A stretch of DNA of 64,000 nt from CAZNPL01 sp964574815 (GTDB lineage Bacteria; Planctomycetota; Phycisphaerae; UBA1845). The position numbers and the translations under genes were made by a program. Shown here piece after piece: positions 51,170-60,117 of the stretch. Each line of letters starts with the position of its first letter. Position 1 is the stretch's first letter. The notes beneath the pieces were generated by a model. It made no database searches and was not told the origin of the DNA. It saw only the letters and a program-made list of their open reading frames with translations. The stretch spans positions 40,888 to 104,887 of the forward strand of contig CAZNPL010000022.1 of the NCBI GenBank assembly GCA_964574815.1. Direction: 5' to 3'.

Positions 51170-51928
51170 CTACTGCACGCCACCCGGCACCTGCCCGCGC
51201 CGCTCGATAATGCCGCGCCGCTGCAGCCAGCCGGCCACGGCCCAGCAGAGCAGCGCCCAGGCCAACCCTGCCGACCAGCCGGCCAGCACGTCAGTCGGAT
51301 AATGCACGCCCAAAAACAGGCGGCTCACTCCCACGAGGAAGGTGATCACCAGCGCGGTGATCAGCACATAGGCCCGGAGCGCCCGCCGACGTGCCGTTTG
51401 CGCAACCAGAACACCTACAGTAAGGTAAATCACCGCTGACATCATGGCATGCCCGCTGGGAAAGCTCAGCGACTGCACCTCAACGAGGTGGGCGACCACC
51501 TCCGGCCGCGGACGCCCGAACGCGACCTTCAGTGCGTTTGACAGGACCACGCCGCCCGCGGATGCCACCAGCATGAGCCACATGGCGTGCCGCTTCCGCG
51601 CCAGCCACATGTATCCCGCGGCGAAGAGGACCACCAGCGTCAGAACCGTGTAACCGCCCAGCGCCGTAATATCAAGAAAAGCCGACTCGACCCACTCGGG
51701 ACCGATCGGATCGGACGTGTCCCCGGGTTCGCGCAACTGCAATACGACCCATTTGTCGAACGCGAGCGTCTCACCCTCGGTCACTTCATCGGCTATCTCG
51801 ATGAAAGCCCAGGCACTGATGACGAGGCCCAGGAGGATGATCAGCAGCAGCCCTTCCCTCTGCGATGCGAACCGCTCGAGCTTGCGCCCGAGACGCCACC
51901 CTCCCGAGTCCCGTTCAAGCTTGCCCAT
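51170..51928 (-). CDS. PAP2-family membrane phosphatase
   Basis: The 252-residue membrane protein has the three PAP2 motifs KVAFGRPRP (KxxxxxxRP), LSFPSGHAMM (PSGH) and SRLFLGVHYPTDVLAG (SRxxxxxHxxxD). With six spans it resembles bacterial PgpB/undecaprenyl-pyrophosphate phosphatase-like enzymes. Substrates include phosphatidate and undecaprenyl pyrophosphate. The first 25 residues are charged, and the ATG at 51928 gives a normal length. It is transcribed away from the BCCT gene, sharing the 51929-52291 spacer. Confidence 0.9.
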   Translation of the reverse strand: MGKLERDSGGWRLGRKLERFASQREGLLLIILLGLVISAWAFIEIADEVTEGETLAFDKWVVLQLREPGDTSDPIGPEWVESAFLDITALGGYTVLTLVVLFAAGYMWLARKRHAMWLMLVASAGGVVLSNALKVAFGRPRPEVVAHLVEVQSLSFPSGHAMMSAVIYLTVGVLVAQTARRRALRAYVLITALVITFLVGVSRLFLGVHYPTDVLAGWSAGLAWALLCWAVAGWLQRRGIIERRGQVPGGVQ

Positions 51929-52291
51929 GTCTCATTCCTGTGCACGCATCTCAGCGCGATCGATACGGTCCGGCCGAACATGGTCCGCGCGTGCCTCGAG
52001 CACGCCGAATCCACAGCTTCTGACCGCCTGATCGAGAGTTGATTTGTCCCCGTTGAACATGAATGCACGCTCAATCTCCTGTGAATCGGCTGCAATGTCG
52101 CCGGCATCCAAATGCCGAAGCCATTACAGCGAATTCAGGCACAAGTCACGTATCGGTCAGGCGCACGTTCCATCGTACGCGTTCTCCCAAGCGGAAGCCG
52201 GTCGCGGCCGGACCGGTATCGCACGATGGACCTCAGGAGACGCAAGACCCGGGAGAACTGCGCGGGCGCTCGCCAGAGAGAACGACACGGC
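51929..52291. other. Divergent spacer upstream of the PAP2 and BCCT genes
   Basis: About 360 bp. The BCCT frame is open upstream to 52112 but that sequence is Arg/Ser-rich and not membrane-like. It probably contains promoters for both directions, but no clear box was found. Confidence 0.4.
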
Positions 52292-53905
52292 GTGAATCGG
52301 CAAGTTGAAAACGCGGGACGCGGGCGGCTTTCTCCCAGCGCGCTGTTATCCGTGTTCACGGTATCACTGGTGCTCTGCACCGGGGCTGCGATCTGGGGCA
52401 TTCTCGCGCCCGAGCAACTCGCCGGCGTGATGACCTCGGTAACGACCTCCTGTCTGGGCGCGTTTGACTGGGCGTTCCTCCTCTCCATCACCGTCTTCAT
52501 ATTGTTTTCGCTCTTTCTGGCGTTCGGCCGCACCGGCAATCTCAAGCTCGGCCGGCCGGACGACACGCCGGAATTCAGCACCGTCTCCTGGATTGCGATG
52601 CTGTTTGCCGCCGGCATGGGCGCAGGACTGCTCTTTTGGGGCGTGGCCGAACCGTTGACGCATTACGTCTCCCCGCCGCCCGGCGGTGAACCGATGACCG
52701 AGGAGTCGGCGCGCTTCGCCATGGTCATCACGAACCTGCACTGGGGCATCCACGCCTGGGGAATCTACGCGACGGGCGCGCTGGTGCTTGGCTATTACGG
52801 CTTCCGGCACGGCATGCCGCTCATCGCCGGCACACCAATCCGCAGCGCGCTGCCCGGGAAAAGCGGTTCCGCATTGGGGTACGTGGCCGATCTGGTGGCT
52901 GTCGTGGCCGTGGCGTTCGGGATCGCCGGGTCGCTGGGTCTGGGCGTCATCCAGATCAACTCGGGGCTGGCCGAATTCTTCCCTGCGCTGACCAATTCCG
53001 CCGCCAGCCTTCTCGTCGTGCTGATCGTGCTCGTCGTCTTCTACATGATCCCCGTCAGCACGCCGCTGGATCGGGGCATCAAGCTGCTGTCAAACATGAA
53101 CGTCGCCATTGTCGTGGCGCTGATGCTGTTTGTGCTGTTCTTCGGCCCGACGGCCTCCATACTGGCGACTTTCGTAACGAGCCTGGGCGACTACCTCACG
53201 TCCATCGTGAATCTCTCGTTCCGTCTGCAGCCGTACAGCGGCGAAACCGAGTGGGTTCGCGGCTGGACCCTGACCTACCTGATCTGGTGGATTGCATGGA
53301 CGCCCTTCGTGGGCGTGTTCGTTGCCCGGATCAGTCGTGGCCGCACGATCCGCGAGTTCGTGCTGACCGTCGTTCTCGTGCCGACGTTCTTCTCCATCCT
53401 CTGGTTTGCCGTCTTCGGCGGGAGCGGGCTGTTCATCGAACGGTTCGGTGTCGGCGGGCTCGGGACCATCGTGCTGGAGAATCCGTCCAGCGCACTGTTC
53501 GTCTTCTTCCGACACTTCCCGCTGGCCGGTGTGCTCACGGTCGTGACGCTGTTTCTGGTATTCGTCTTTCTCAGCACAAGCGCGGCCAGCGGGGCCTTCG
53601 TGCTGGCCATGATGACCAGCCGCGGAGCGATGGAGCCGGCGCGATCGGCCAAGCTGTTCTGGGGCGGGGTGGTGGCGGCGCTGGCCGCCGCGATCCTCTT
53701 CTCAGGCGGCGAGGTATCCACGATGCGGGCCATCGCCGTGAGCGGAGCGCTGCCCTTCGCGTTGATCATGGTCATGCATCTGGCGTGTATATGTAAGACG
53801 ATCGCGCGCGATTTCAGCAAGCAGGGCCAGTCGTCAGGCGACCAACTGCATGACCACCCCGAATCCGCCGCCGTTGTGAGGGAGGAGGCGCACGTTGGTT
53901 CGTAA
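52292..53905 (+). CDS. BCCT-family transporter (betaine/choline/carnitine type)
   Basis: The 537-residue protein has 12 hydrophobic spans. Its family marks are MGAGLLFWGVAEPLTHY, LHWGIHAWGIYATGAL and WTLTYLIWWIAWTPFVGVF, and ARISRGRTIREFVL follows the last of these. BCCT carriers import trimethylammonium osmolytes with Na+ or H+. The GAGLLFWG motif is the MGIG-like region, whose Gly/Met variants influence ion coupling, and here it starts MGAG. I use GTG 52292 because a purine-rich GAGAGAA precedes it and the conserved sequence starts soon after. The last 11 bases overlap the next gene, a solute-binding protein, so both are coupled. Confidence 0.88.
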   Translation: MNRQVENAGRGRLSPSALLSVFTVSLVLCTGAAIWGILAPEQLAGVMTSVTTSCLGAFDWAFLLSITVFILFSLFLAFGRTGNLKLGRPDDTPEFSTVSWIAMLFAAGMGAGLLFWGVAEPLTHYVSPPPGGEPMTEESARFAMVITNLHWGIHAWGIYATGALVLGYYGFRHGMPLIAGTPIRSALPGKSGSALGYVADLVAVVAVAFGIAGSLGLGVIQINSGLAEFFPALTNSAASLLVVLIVLVVFYMIPVSTPLDRGIKLLSNMNVAIVVALMLFVLFFGPTASILATFVTSLGDYLTSIVNLSFRLQPYSGETEWVRGWTLTYLIWWIAWTPFVGVFVARISRGRTIREFVLTVVLVPTFFSILWFAVFGGSGLFIERFGVGGLGTIVLENPSSALFVFFRHFPLAGVLTVVTLFLVFVFLSTSAASGAFVLAMMTSRGAMEPARSAKLFWGGVVAALAAAILFSGGEVSTMRAIAVSGALPFALIMVMHLACICKTIARDFSKQGQSSGDQLHDHPESAAVVREEAHVGS

Positions 53906-55760
53906 GGCTGCAAATGCGCTGTTGCTGGCCGCCCTGCTGCTGCCCGCGGGCTGTGAACGTCCGTCGGATACCGTGCGCATCGGCTCCAAGCCCTTCGCCG
54001 AGAACCGCCTCACGGCCGAGATCTTCGCGCAGCTTCTGGAGGCGCACGATATTCCCGTGGAACGCAGGATCCCGTACGGGAACACCTTCGATCTTCAACA
54101 GGCCATCAAGGCGGGAGACATCGACCTCTATCCCGAGTACACCGGTACCGGGCTCTCCATGATGGGGATCGATCCGGTGGGCGGACGGGAAGAGGCCATG
54201 CAACTGGCACAGGAAGTCTTCGAGCCGTTCGATCTCGTGTGGTTGCCCCGCCTCGGTTTCGAGAACGCCTACGCGGTCGTCATCCTTCCGGACAAGGCGG
54301 CAGAGTGGGACGTCAGCACGATCGCTGACCTCGCCGCACGTGAAGAGACTCTGCGATTCGGATGTGACCAGGAGTTCCTGGCGCGGCCGGTAGATGGCTA
54401 TCAGCCGCTGATTCGCCGGTATGGTTTCAGCCCGGAACCAACGGTGATCACGCATGAATCGCGCGAAGACCTGTATCGCGCGCTGCTGACCGACGAGGTA
54501 GATGCGATTGCCGCGCACACCACCGATCCACAGATCGACGAGTTCGGGCTGGTGATCCTGGAGGATAACGCGTCCTTCTTCCCTGCCTACGATGCCGTCC
54601 CGCTGCTTCGAAAAAGCATCGCCGAACGCAGACCGGAGGTTGCCGCCGCCCTAAAGGAGCTGCAGCAGCGGATCAGCATCGGGGAAATGCGCACCCTGGT
54701 GCGCCGTACGGAACTCGACGGGGAAGAGGCGGCGGATGTCGCCGCGGAGTTCCTGCTGGCGGAGAAGCTGATTGTCGAGGCCCCGCCGAGGCCGGAACTG
54801 GATGCTTTAACGGTGGCCACACTGCCGATGGGATATCGTCCAGCGGCGATTGGCCGGGCTCTGATCGCTGTCCGCACCGCGTTCCCGGGGCGTCGTGTAC
54901 GAATGATTCGCGCGGAGTCTCCCGCCGACGCGTTGGTGGAGGGGCGGGCGTTTCTCGCGATTGTCGGGGCGGAGCATTTCTTCCAGGTGCGTCCCGGGCG
55001 TTTGCCCACGCCGCGTTCGGGGATGGAGGCCATTGCGCCGGTAGGACACCGCGTGGTGCACCTCGTGCGGCGCGAGCCAAGCGACAGTTCCAACCCCTTC
55101 AAGCGGGTGGCGCGGTTGGGGGTCGGTCTGCCCAAGGGAAGCTCCGAGGAAGTGGCCCGGATGCTGCTGGAGGCGTACAGTCAGACAAAATCAGTCAGCA
55201 CCGTCACCGGCGATCTCTTGGAGCAGTTTGCAGACGTGAACCAAGGGCGGCTCGACGGGGTGTTGATCATCGCGACACCGGGCGACGCCGAACTGATGGA
55301 GCTCATGCGGGAGTATCGGGACCTGACCTTGCAGCCAATCGGGGCGTGGAAGCGGCGCAGCCGCCAGTATCGTTACCCGTTCCTGCGGGTCGCATCGATT
55401 CCCAAGGGGACATACGCCGGGCAGGAAACGCAGATCGAAACCGTGGGTGCTCAGTTGGTGCTCGCCGGACCTTCTCTGGACGAGCAGCTTCTGAGCGGAG
55501 GGGGTCCGGCCGCCGGCCTCCAGGTGCAACGCCAGCCGATCCCGCGGTCATACAAGGTCAAACTGACGGACGCCATCGGGATCAAGGAAGCGCTCGATCC
55601 GGCGTTGCCGGGCGAGCGGGTCGGACTGGCCACCGCGCGGCAGGAAGTGTTGCCCGTGAACCCGGCTCCCCTCGTTTCAGTCGGCACCGCTGTTCTGTTG
55701 CTGGCTCTGGCCGGTTTCTTCTTTCTGCTCTCACGAGCGCCTGAACCAGGACAATCGTAA
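53895..55760 (+). CDS. Lipid- and membrane-anchored dual substrate-binding protein (OpuAC-like plus TAXI/PBP-like)
   Basis: TTG start with GGAGGAGG seven bases upstream. The 621-residue protein has a lipoprotein signal, LLLAALLLPAGCERP. Domain 1 (about 25-290) matches glycine betaine/osmoprotectant binding proteins: VRIGSKPFAENRLTAEIFAQ, TFDLQQAIKAGDIDLYPEYTG and ESREDLYRALLTDEVDA. Domain 2 (about 305-520) resembles TAXI-type periplasmic binding proteins (TVATLPMGYRPAAIGRALI, DLLEQFADVNQGRLDGVLII). A C-terminal span, VSVGTAVLLLALAGFFFLL, gives a second anchor. It starts inside the BCCT gene. Binding proteins normally work with ABC or TRAP transporters, and none is present here. Confidence 0.82.
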   Translation: MVRKAANALLLAALLLPAGCERPSDTVRIGSKPFAENRLTAEIFAQLLEAHDIPVERRIPYGNTFDLQQAIKAGDIDLYPEYTGTGLSMMGIDPVGGREEAMQLAQEVFEPFDLVWLPRLGFENAYAVVILPDKAAEWDVSTIADLAAREETLRFGCDQEFLARPVDGYQPLIRRYGFSPEPTVITHESREDLYRALLTDEVDAIAAHTTDPQIDEFGLVILEDNASFFPAYDAVPLLRKSIAERRPEVAAALKELQQRISIGEMRTLVRRTELDGEEAADVAAEFLLAEKLIVEAPPRPELDALTVATLPMGYRPAAIGRALIAVRTAFPGRRVRMIRAESPADALVEGRAFLAIVGAEHFFQVRPGRLPTPRSGMEAIAPVGHRVVHLVRREPSDSSNPFKRVARLGVGLPKGSSEEVARMLLEAYSQTKSVSTVTGDLLEQFADVNQGRLDGVLIIATPGDAELMELMREYRDLTLQPIGAWKRRSRQYRYPFLRVASIPKGTYAGQETQIETVGAQLVLAGPSLDEQLLSGGGPAAGLQVQRQPIPRSYKVKLTDAIGIKEALDPALPGERVGLATARQEVLPVNPAPLVSVGTAVLLLALAGFFFLLSRAPEPGQS

Positions 55761-55890
55761 CCGATATGTTGCAGGAAACCGTGGATCGTAGTAAGCGTGT
55801 GAGCACTAAGCGGCGCGGGCCGACCATGGAGCCGGAGAATCGCACGCGCATCACGGCATGCGCCGCAACGGCTGTCTCAAGGTACAGATC

Positions 55891-56991
55891 ATGAGCCCGG
55901 CCACCGTTTTGCTTTTCGTTTGCGGGCTGATGCTGCTGATCGCGGGAGCGGAAGTGCTCATCCGCGGGGCATCCAGACTGGCCGCCGCGGTCGGAATATC
56001 ACCCCTTGTGATCGGCTTGACGGTCGTCGCTTTCGGCACGAGTTCTCCGGAACTGGCCGTCAGCATCAAATCCGCCTTCGCCGGTCAGGCGGCGCTCGGC
56101 CTTGGGAACCTCGTGGGAAGTAACATCTGTAACATCCTGCTGGTGCTCGGCATTGCTGCCATGATCAGCCCGCTCGTCGTGCACGTGCAAATCATTCGCG
56201 TGGATATGTGGGTCATGACCGGCGCCGCCGTGTTGACGCTTCTACTGGCACTCGACGGCTACCTTGGCAGATTCGACGGATTGCTGCTCGCCGCCGCCGG
56301 GTTCATTTACACCGCGTGGTCCATTCGCGCCAGCCGCAAAGAAAGCGCGCACGCCAAGGCGATGTTTGCACAGGAATACGGGCCGGCTCCGGAACGCCAA
56401 AGCGGTGGTAACCTTGTCAACGGGCTTCTGGTACTTGTGGGCCTGGGTGTCCTCATTGCAGGAGCGGAGCTGCTGGTGAACAGCGCCACCACCATGGCCA
56501 AGGCCTTCGGGCTCAGCGAGTTGGTGATCGGGCTGACGGTTGTAGCGATCGGGACGTCCATGCCTGAAGTGGCAACGTCCGTCATCGCCAGCCTGCGCGG
56601 CCAGGGTGACATCGGCGTGGGCAATCTGGTGGGAAGCAGCGTGTACAACCTGCTGGCCGTTCTTGGCATGACCGCCGCCGTATCCCCTGCCGCCATGGAA
56701 GTACCGATGAATGCTCTGAAGTTCGATATGCCCGTCATGATCGCCTGCGCCGTCATTTGCCTGCCGGTGTTCACCACCGGAGCCAGGGTCGTTCGTCTCG
56801 AAGGCCTGCTGTTGGTGACCTACTTCGTTGCTTACACGGGCTTGCTCCTTCTTGAGAGTACGCAGAGCCGTTTTCTTCCAACCTATCGTGCGGGAGTCAC
56901 CTGGGTGATCGTACCTCTGTCGATCATCCCGCTGACCATTTGGCTGGTTCGTGGCTTGCGTCGGCGGCCCATTGCAAAAGGCGAAGCGTGA
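55891..56991 (+). CDS. Ca2+/Na+ antiporter of the CaCA family (YrbG-like)
   Basis: The 366-residue protein shows the two inverted alpha repeats: GLTVVAFGTSSPELAVSIKS with NLVGSNICNILLVLG, and GLTVVAIGTSMPEVATSVIA with NLVGSSVYNLLAVLG. The G(T/S)S(S/M)PE motifs hold the ion-coordinating Glu residues. Such proteins exchange Ca2+ for Na+ or H+ across the inner membrane. A loop of about 35 residues (SRKESAHAKAMFAQEY) separates the repeats. ATG 55891 is preferred, and 55858 is an alternative. It is 130 bp downstream of the binding protein on the same strand, so these genes may form one salt-response operon. Confidence 0.9.
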   Translation: MSPATVLLFVCGLMLLIAGAEVLIRGASRLAAAVGISPLVIGLTVVAFGTSSPELAVSIKSAFAGQAALGLGNLVGSNICNILLVLGIAAMISPLVVHVQIIRVDMWVMTGAAVLTLLLALDGYLGRFDGLLLAAAGFIYTAWSIRASRKESAHAKAMFAQEYGPAPERQSGGNLVNGLLVLVGLGVLIAGAELLVNSATTMAKAFGLSELVIGLTVVAIGTSMPEVATSVIASLRGQGDIGVGNLVGSSVYNLLAVLGMTAAVSPAAMEVPMNALKFDMPVMIACAVICLPVFTTGARVVRLEGLLLVTYFVAYTGLLLLESTQSRFLPTYRAGVTWVIVPLSIIPLTIWLVRGLRRRPIAKGEA

Positions 56992-57185
56992 CAGAGTCCT
57001 TCGGATCACAAGACCCGGAACTGATCGGAGAGCCCGTCGCCCGCGTACCGGCAGAGGCCACCTCAAGAACTACGAGGCAAACGTAAAGGCCGCCGGCATA
57101 CGCGGCACCAGCAGTACCGCGAAGAATCCCGCAAAGGCACGCGTGCGGAAATTCGTGAAGGCGCAGTCGGTGATCGGCTGGCGGC

Positions 57186-58031
57186 TCAGAAGCAATTCGT
57201 CACGCAGCCGGCGAGCGCTGTGATGCGCGGTTGGGTGGTCGGGCCGGATACCGTGAGTTCGCCGCCGGCGGGAAGCATGCTGAATCCGAGCTCGAATGCG
57301 TACTCGGCGTCGTCTTCCAGGAACTCGTCAAAGCACTCGCCCATGCGTTCGAGTATCTGTTGCATATTCCGGGATCGCGGATTGCCGGCGTCGCGCTTTT
57401 CACCGTGCGTGTCAGGCTCAGAGTGCGAACCATCGCCTTGTTCCTTGGCATCGTCCTTCTCTTCTACCGGATCTGTGGGTTCGATGTTCAATTCTTGCAT
57501 AAAGGCCAGGTTCCCGGCGAGGCTGCCGTTGTATCGCCAATGAGCGGTGAAGTCATAATTGTCATCGCCCTTGTCGGTGAAGTAGAGAACGATCGCATCG
57601 TGATAGGGGTGGCCCCCGTCTCCATCTTCGTTCAACCAGAACGCCTTGTCCGTGCCGTCGCCGAAAACCGCGACGAGGCAAGCCTCGGTCGAAGCGCAAA
57701 GCCGATCGAGGGCCGGCGCTCCCTCGTGGCCGGCGTGATACTGCTTGTACGTCAGCGTCTCGCCATGTGTCGCAACAGCCGGCGGCTTCTTGCCGGTGAT
57801 CATAGCCGCACTGACCGCGGCCACGAGTTCTTTGGCATGTTCCCTCGCCCGGTCGCGCGCCTCGTCGAACAGAGGATTGTTCGGAACCGTCGGGACGACG
57901 TGCAGCTTGACCCATCCCTTCTGGTACGAATAACCCTCGAATGAGTGAGGCCTCGGCGTGTCCAAGGCCAACGCCGGAATCGCGATCACCAAGACCGCAC
58001 AGAAACTCAGAATCGCCGTTGTTTTCTTCAT
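57186..58031 (-). CDS. Exported protein of unknown function
   Basis: The 281-residue protein has a clear signal peptide, KKTTAILSFCAVLVIAIPALA, and is predicted to be secreted. The body has no recognised domain. It contains Asp-rich strands (FWLNEDGDGGHPYHD, YFTDKGDDNYDFTAHW) and a highly charged spacer with repeated His, Glu and Asp (EKDDAKEQGDGSHSEPDTHG). An acidic helix (CFDEFLEDDAEYAFELG) and two C-terminal Cys follow. Codon use is ordinary. The gene converges with the antiporter at a 194-bp gap. Function unknown. Confidence 0.7.
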   Translation of the reverse strand: MKKTTAILSFCAVLVIAIPALALDTPRPHSFEGYSYQKGWVKLHVVPTVPNNPLFDEARDRAREHAKELVAAVSAAMITGKKPPAVATHGETLTYKQYHAGHEGAPALDRLCASTEACLVAVFGDGTDKAFWLNEDGDGGHPYHDAIVLYFTDKGDDNYDFTAHWRYNGSLAGNLAFMQELNIEPTDPVEEKDDAKEQGDGSHSEPDTHGEKRDAGNPRSRNMQQILERMGECFDEFLEDDAEYAFELGFSMLPAGGELTVSGPTTQPRITALAGCVTNCF

Positions 58032-58602
58032 TTCCGCTCTTCGCTTTCCGGGCGGGCGTGCCCGACATGTTCACGTGCAGCAGCCACGACCGCTTTTCAA
58101 TGGGCTCGGCCGTCGGCCCGAGGGCTACGTGCCGCCGTCGTGCAAAATACTGTGTGGCATCGACCGGTCAACGTTTTTTTGCGGGGCCGCGCTGCTTTCT
58201 TGAGAAATGCGATCCGAAAAAAGGGTCCCGTATGAAAAGGATGGCAAATGTTAAGAATTGGGTCCTCAAGATTTCCCAGCTCCATCTGCCTTTGCCGGCA
58301 TCCGAGGCTTGTGCGACCCCACACATCTTTCTCGAGATGCGCCGTCAATGGCGCAAGCAAACAAGGTGCATCGTATTTGCGATGAAGGTATCTGGCGTGG
58401 TGGGACGGGTGCCATGGGCAACAGGGGTCTTGCCCGTCGGCAAGACCCCTGTTGCCCGTGTCGCTGCAAAACGAGGTAAACGCACGGGCAAGCTCCGCCG
58501 CCGGTGGCGGCTCCGCTTGCCCATGGCACCCTCGCTAAGCACGTAGTGCGCGATGCACCCTGCGTCTGAATCCTACACGAAACCCGGCAGCGCCGGCCTT
58601 GC
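58032..58602. other. Spacer carrying the compound palindrome
   Basis: About 570 bp without a supported gene. Most of the right half is the element at 58407-58531. The left part begins just upstream of the secreted-protein start. Confidence 0.45.
58407..58531. repeat. 125-bp compound palindrome (outer 15-bp arms, two inner hairpins)
   Basis: The outer arms GGGTGCCATGGGCAA (58407-58421) and TTGCCCATGGCACCC (58517-58531) are perfect. Inside, CAACAGGGGTCTTGCC (58419-58434) pairs with GGCAAGACCCCTGTTG (58439-58454). GGGCAAGC (58486-58493) pairs with GCTTGCCC (58515-58522), around a GC-rich loop. The whole could fold as a three-way junction. A decayed copy is at 46770-46860. No coding capacity is evident. 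Confidence 0.82.
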
Positions 58603-60117
58603 TTATGCCGTCACGGGACGACTGCGTCGGAACAGGATCGTGCCCGCCGCCAGCCCCAACAAGGTCATCACCACCAGCCCCCACTGCCCGACCGTCGGAA
58701 TCACCGGCGCCGGCGCCTCGCACGGGGGATCGAGGTCCACGCAGGCCACTCCGTTGGCCCAGCGCATCAACGGCCCGTCGCAATCGCGCTGCAAAACGTC
58801 ATCGGTACACGTGAAGTCGCTCTCGTCGCAGCATGCGCCGCGCGGCGCCGGCGTGCACGGCGGGCTCAACTCGCTGCACAGCACGCCGGCGGTGAACTCG
58901 TCGTCGGCCCCGGTGCAATTGACGTCCTCGACATCGTCCACGCAAACACCCGTAATCCGATTGCAGCAGGCCCCGAGCAACTCCTGAGCCGCGCGAAGCG
59001 CCGAGAGCGCCTCGCCTTCCACCTCGGTATTCTGGCCGCCTCCGGGGTATGACGGAAACCCGCCCGACGGAAGCTGCATGCCCAGCAGCCAATCCCGCCC
59101 GGCCACTACCTCCGGACCATAATTGGCCGCAAGCACCGGGCTGGCCGCCGCCAGCGCCATCACCGCATACGCCGTCGACTGCGTGTCTTCGTCGCCGCTG
59201 CCCGGGCTGGCCAGATTCGAATGCCAGTACCAGGAGCCATTTGCGTTCTGAAGACCGGCCAGAACGTTCGCCAGATCCTCCAGGTTGTCGATCCCGTCAA
59301 TCAGCGCGTGATTCGGGCTGTTGATCGCGGGAAACGTCAATGTCCCCGAAAGGGCCAGTCCGCGGACCGCACCGGCGAGCCCGATCATGTCGCTGTACAC
59401 GCTGGCCGGCGCCGTGTTGTCCAGCGTGTCCAGGCCATCAAGCAGCCCGTTCAAGAACGCGGTGTCCTGCCCGGCGTTTCCGATGACCGACGCCGTGCTG
59501 ATGAGCGTATGAAACTCCCACGGCCGCAGGTTGACCCAGGTTCCGGTGCGAGCCGCCTGCACGGCCGCGATGAATCCGGCCGTATCCCAATCGTTGTCCC
59601 CGTACGTGCCGGCCGTGAGCTCGTCGAAGAATTCGATCTCGGCGAAGTCGCTATAGGTCGAGTCCGCACTGGCCGCCGACAACTGCACCATGAACGCCGG
59701 CGTCAGCGACCCGAACCGCGCCTCGCCACCGCCGGGCCACTGCGACGTCAGATCGAAATCGCCCGCGTCGACCGCGGCCGACAGATGATTGGCATCGGCG
59801 GTGGCCTCGTAAGCATCGAGCAGGCCCGTGGCGATCGGGGCCGTGATGTTGTGGTAGGTGGTCGTCGGGCAGGTTTCATGGGGCCAGCCCCACCCGCCGT
59901 CGCTGCATTGGAACGTGATAATCTCATCGGCGCCGGCCTGGAGCGCGTCGGTCACGGGTCCCAAGGGGAACGGCGCCGACCCCGAGGCCGGTGCGCTGGG
60001 AGGCCCGGTGGGTTCTGCTCCGTAGGGGTAAACCACTTCAGGACCCGCGGCAAAGGCGGATGCGGCCAGGCAAGCAAGCAGGATTGATACGGGGAAAAGG
60101 AAACTGTCGCGTCGCAT
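58603..60117 (-). CDS. Secreted alpha/alpha-toroid-like protein with IPTL-CTERM tail
   Basis: The 504-residue exported protein has a signal peptide (FLFPVSILLACLAASAFAAG). Its body resembles prenyltransferase/squalene-cyclase-type helical repeats: EIITFQCSDGGWGWPHET, LAGLQNANGSWYWHSNLA and WLLGMQLPSGGFPSYPGGG, spaced over about 320 residues. Two Cys-rich modules (GACCNRITGVCVDDVEDVNC and GACCDESDFTCTDDVLQRDC) follow. The C-terminus, VIPTVGQWGLVVMTLLGLAA then FRRSRP, is the IPTL-CTERM sorting signal. AGGAGG, ten bases upstream of ATG 60117, supports the start. Surface attachment is expected, and the catalytic role, if any, is unknown. Confidence 0.8.
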   Translation of the reverse strand: MRRDSFLFPVSILLACLAASAFAAGPEVVYPYGAEPTGPPSAPASGSAPFPLGPVTDALQAGADEIITFQCSDGGWGWPHETCPTTTYHNITAPIATGLLDAYEATADANHLSAAVDAGDFDLTSQWPGGGEARFGSLTPAFMVQLSAASADSTYSDFAEIEFFDELTAGTYGDNDWDTAGFIAAVQAARTGTWVNLRPWEFHTLISTASVIGNAGQDTAFLNGLLDGLDTLDNTAPASVYSDMIGLAGAVRGLALSGTLTFPAINSPNHALIDGIDNLEDLANVLAGLQNANGSWYWHSNLASPGSGDEDTQSTAYAVMALAAASPVLAANYGPEVVAGRDWLLGMQLPSGGFPSYPGGGQNTEVEGEALSALRAAQELLGACCNRITGVCVDDVEDVNCTGADDEFTAGVLCSELSPPCTPAPRGACCDESDFTCTDDVLQRDCDGPLMRWANGVACVDLDPPCEAPAPVIPTVGQWGLVVMTLLGLAAGTILFRRSRPVTA

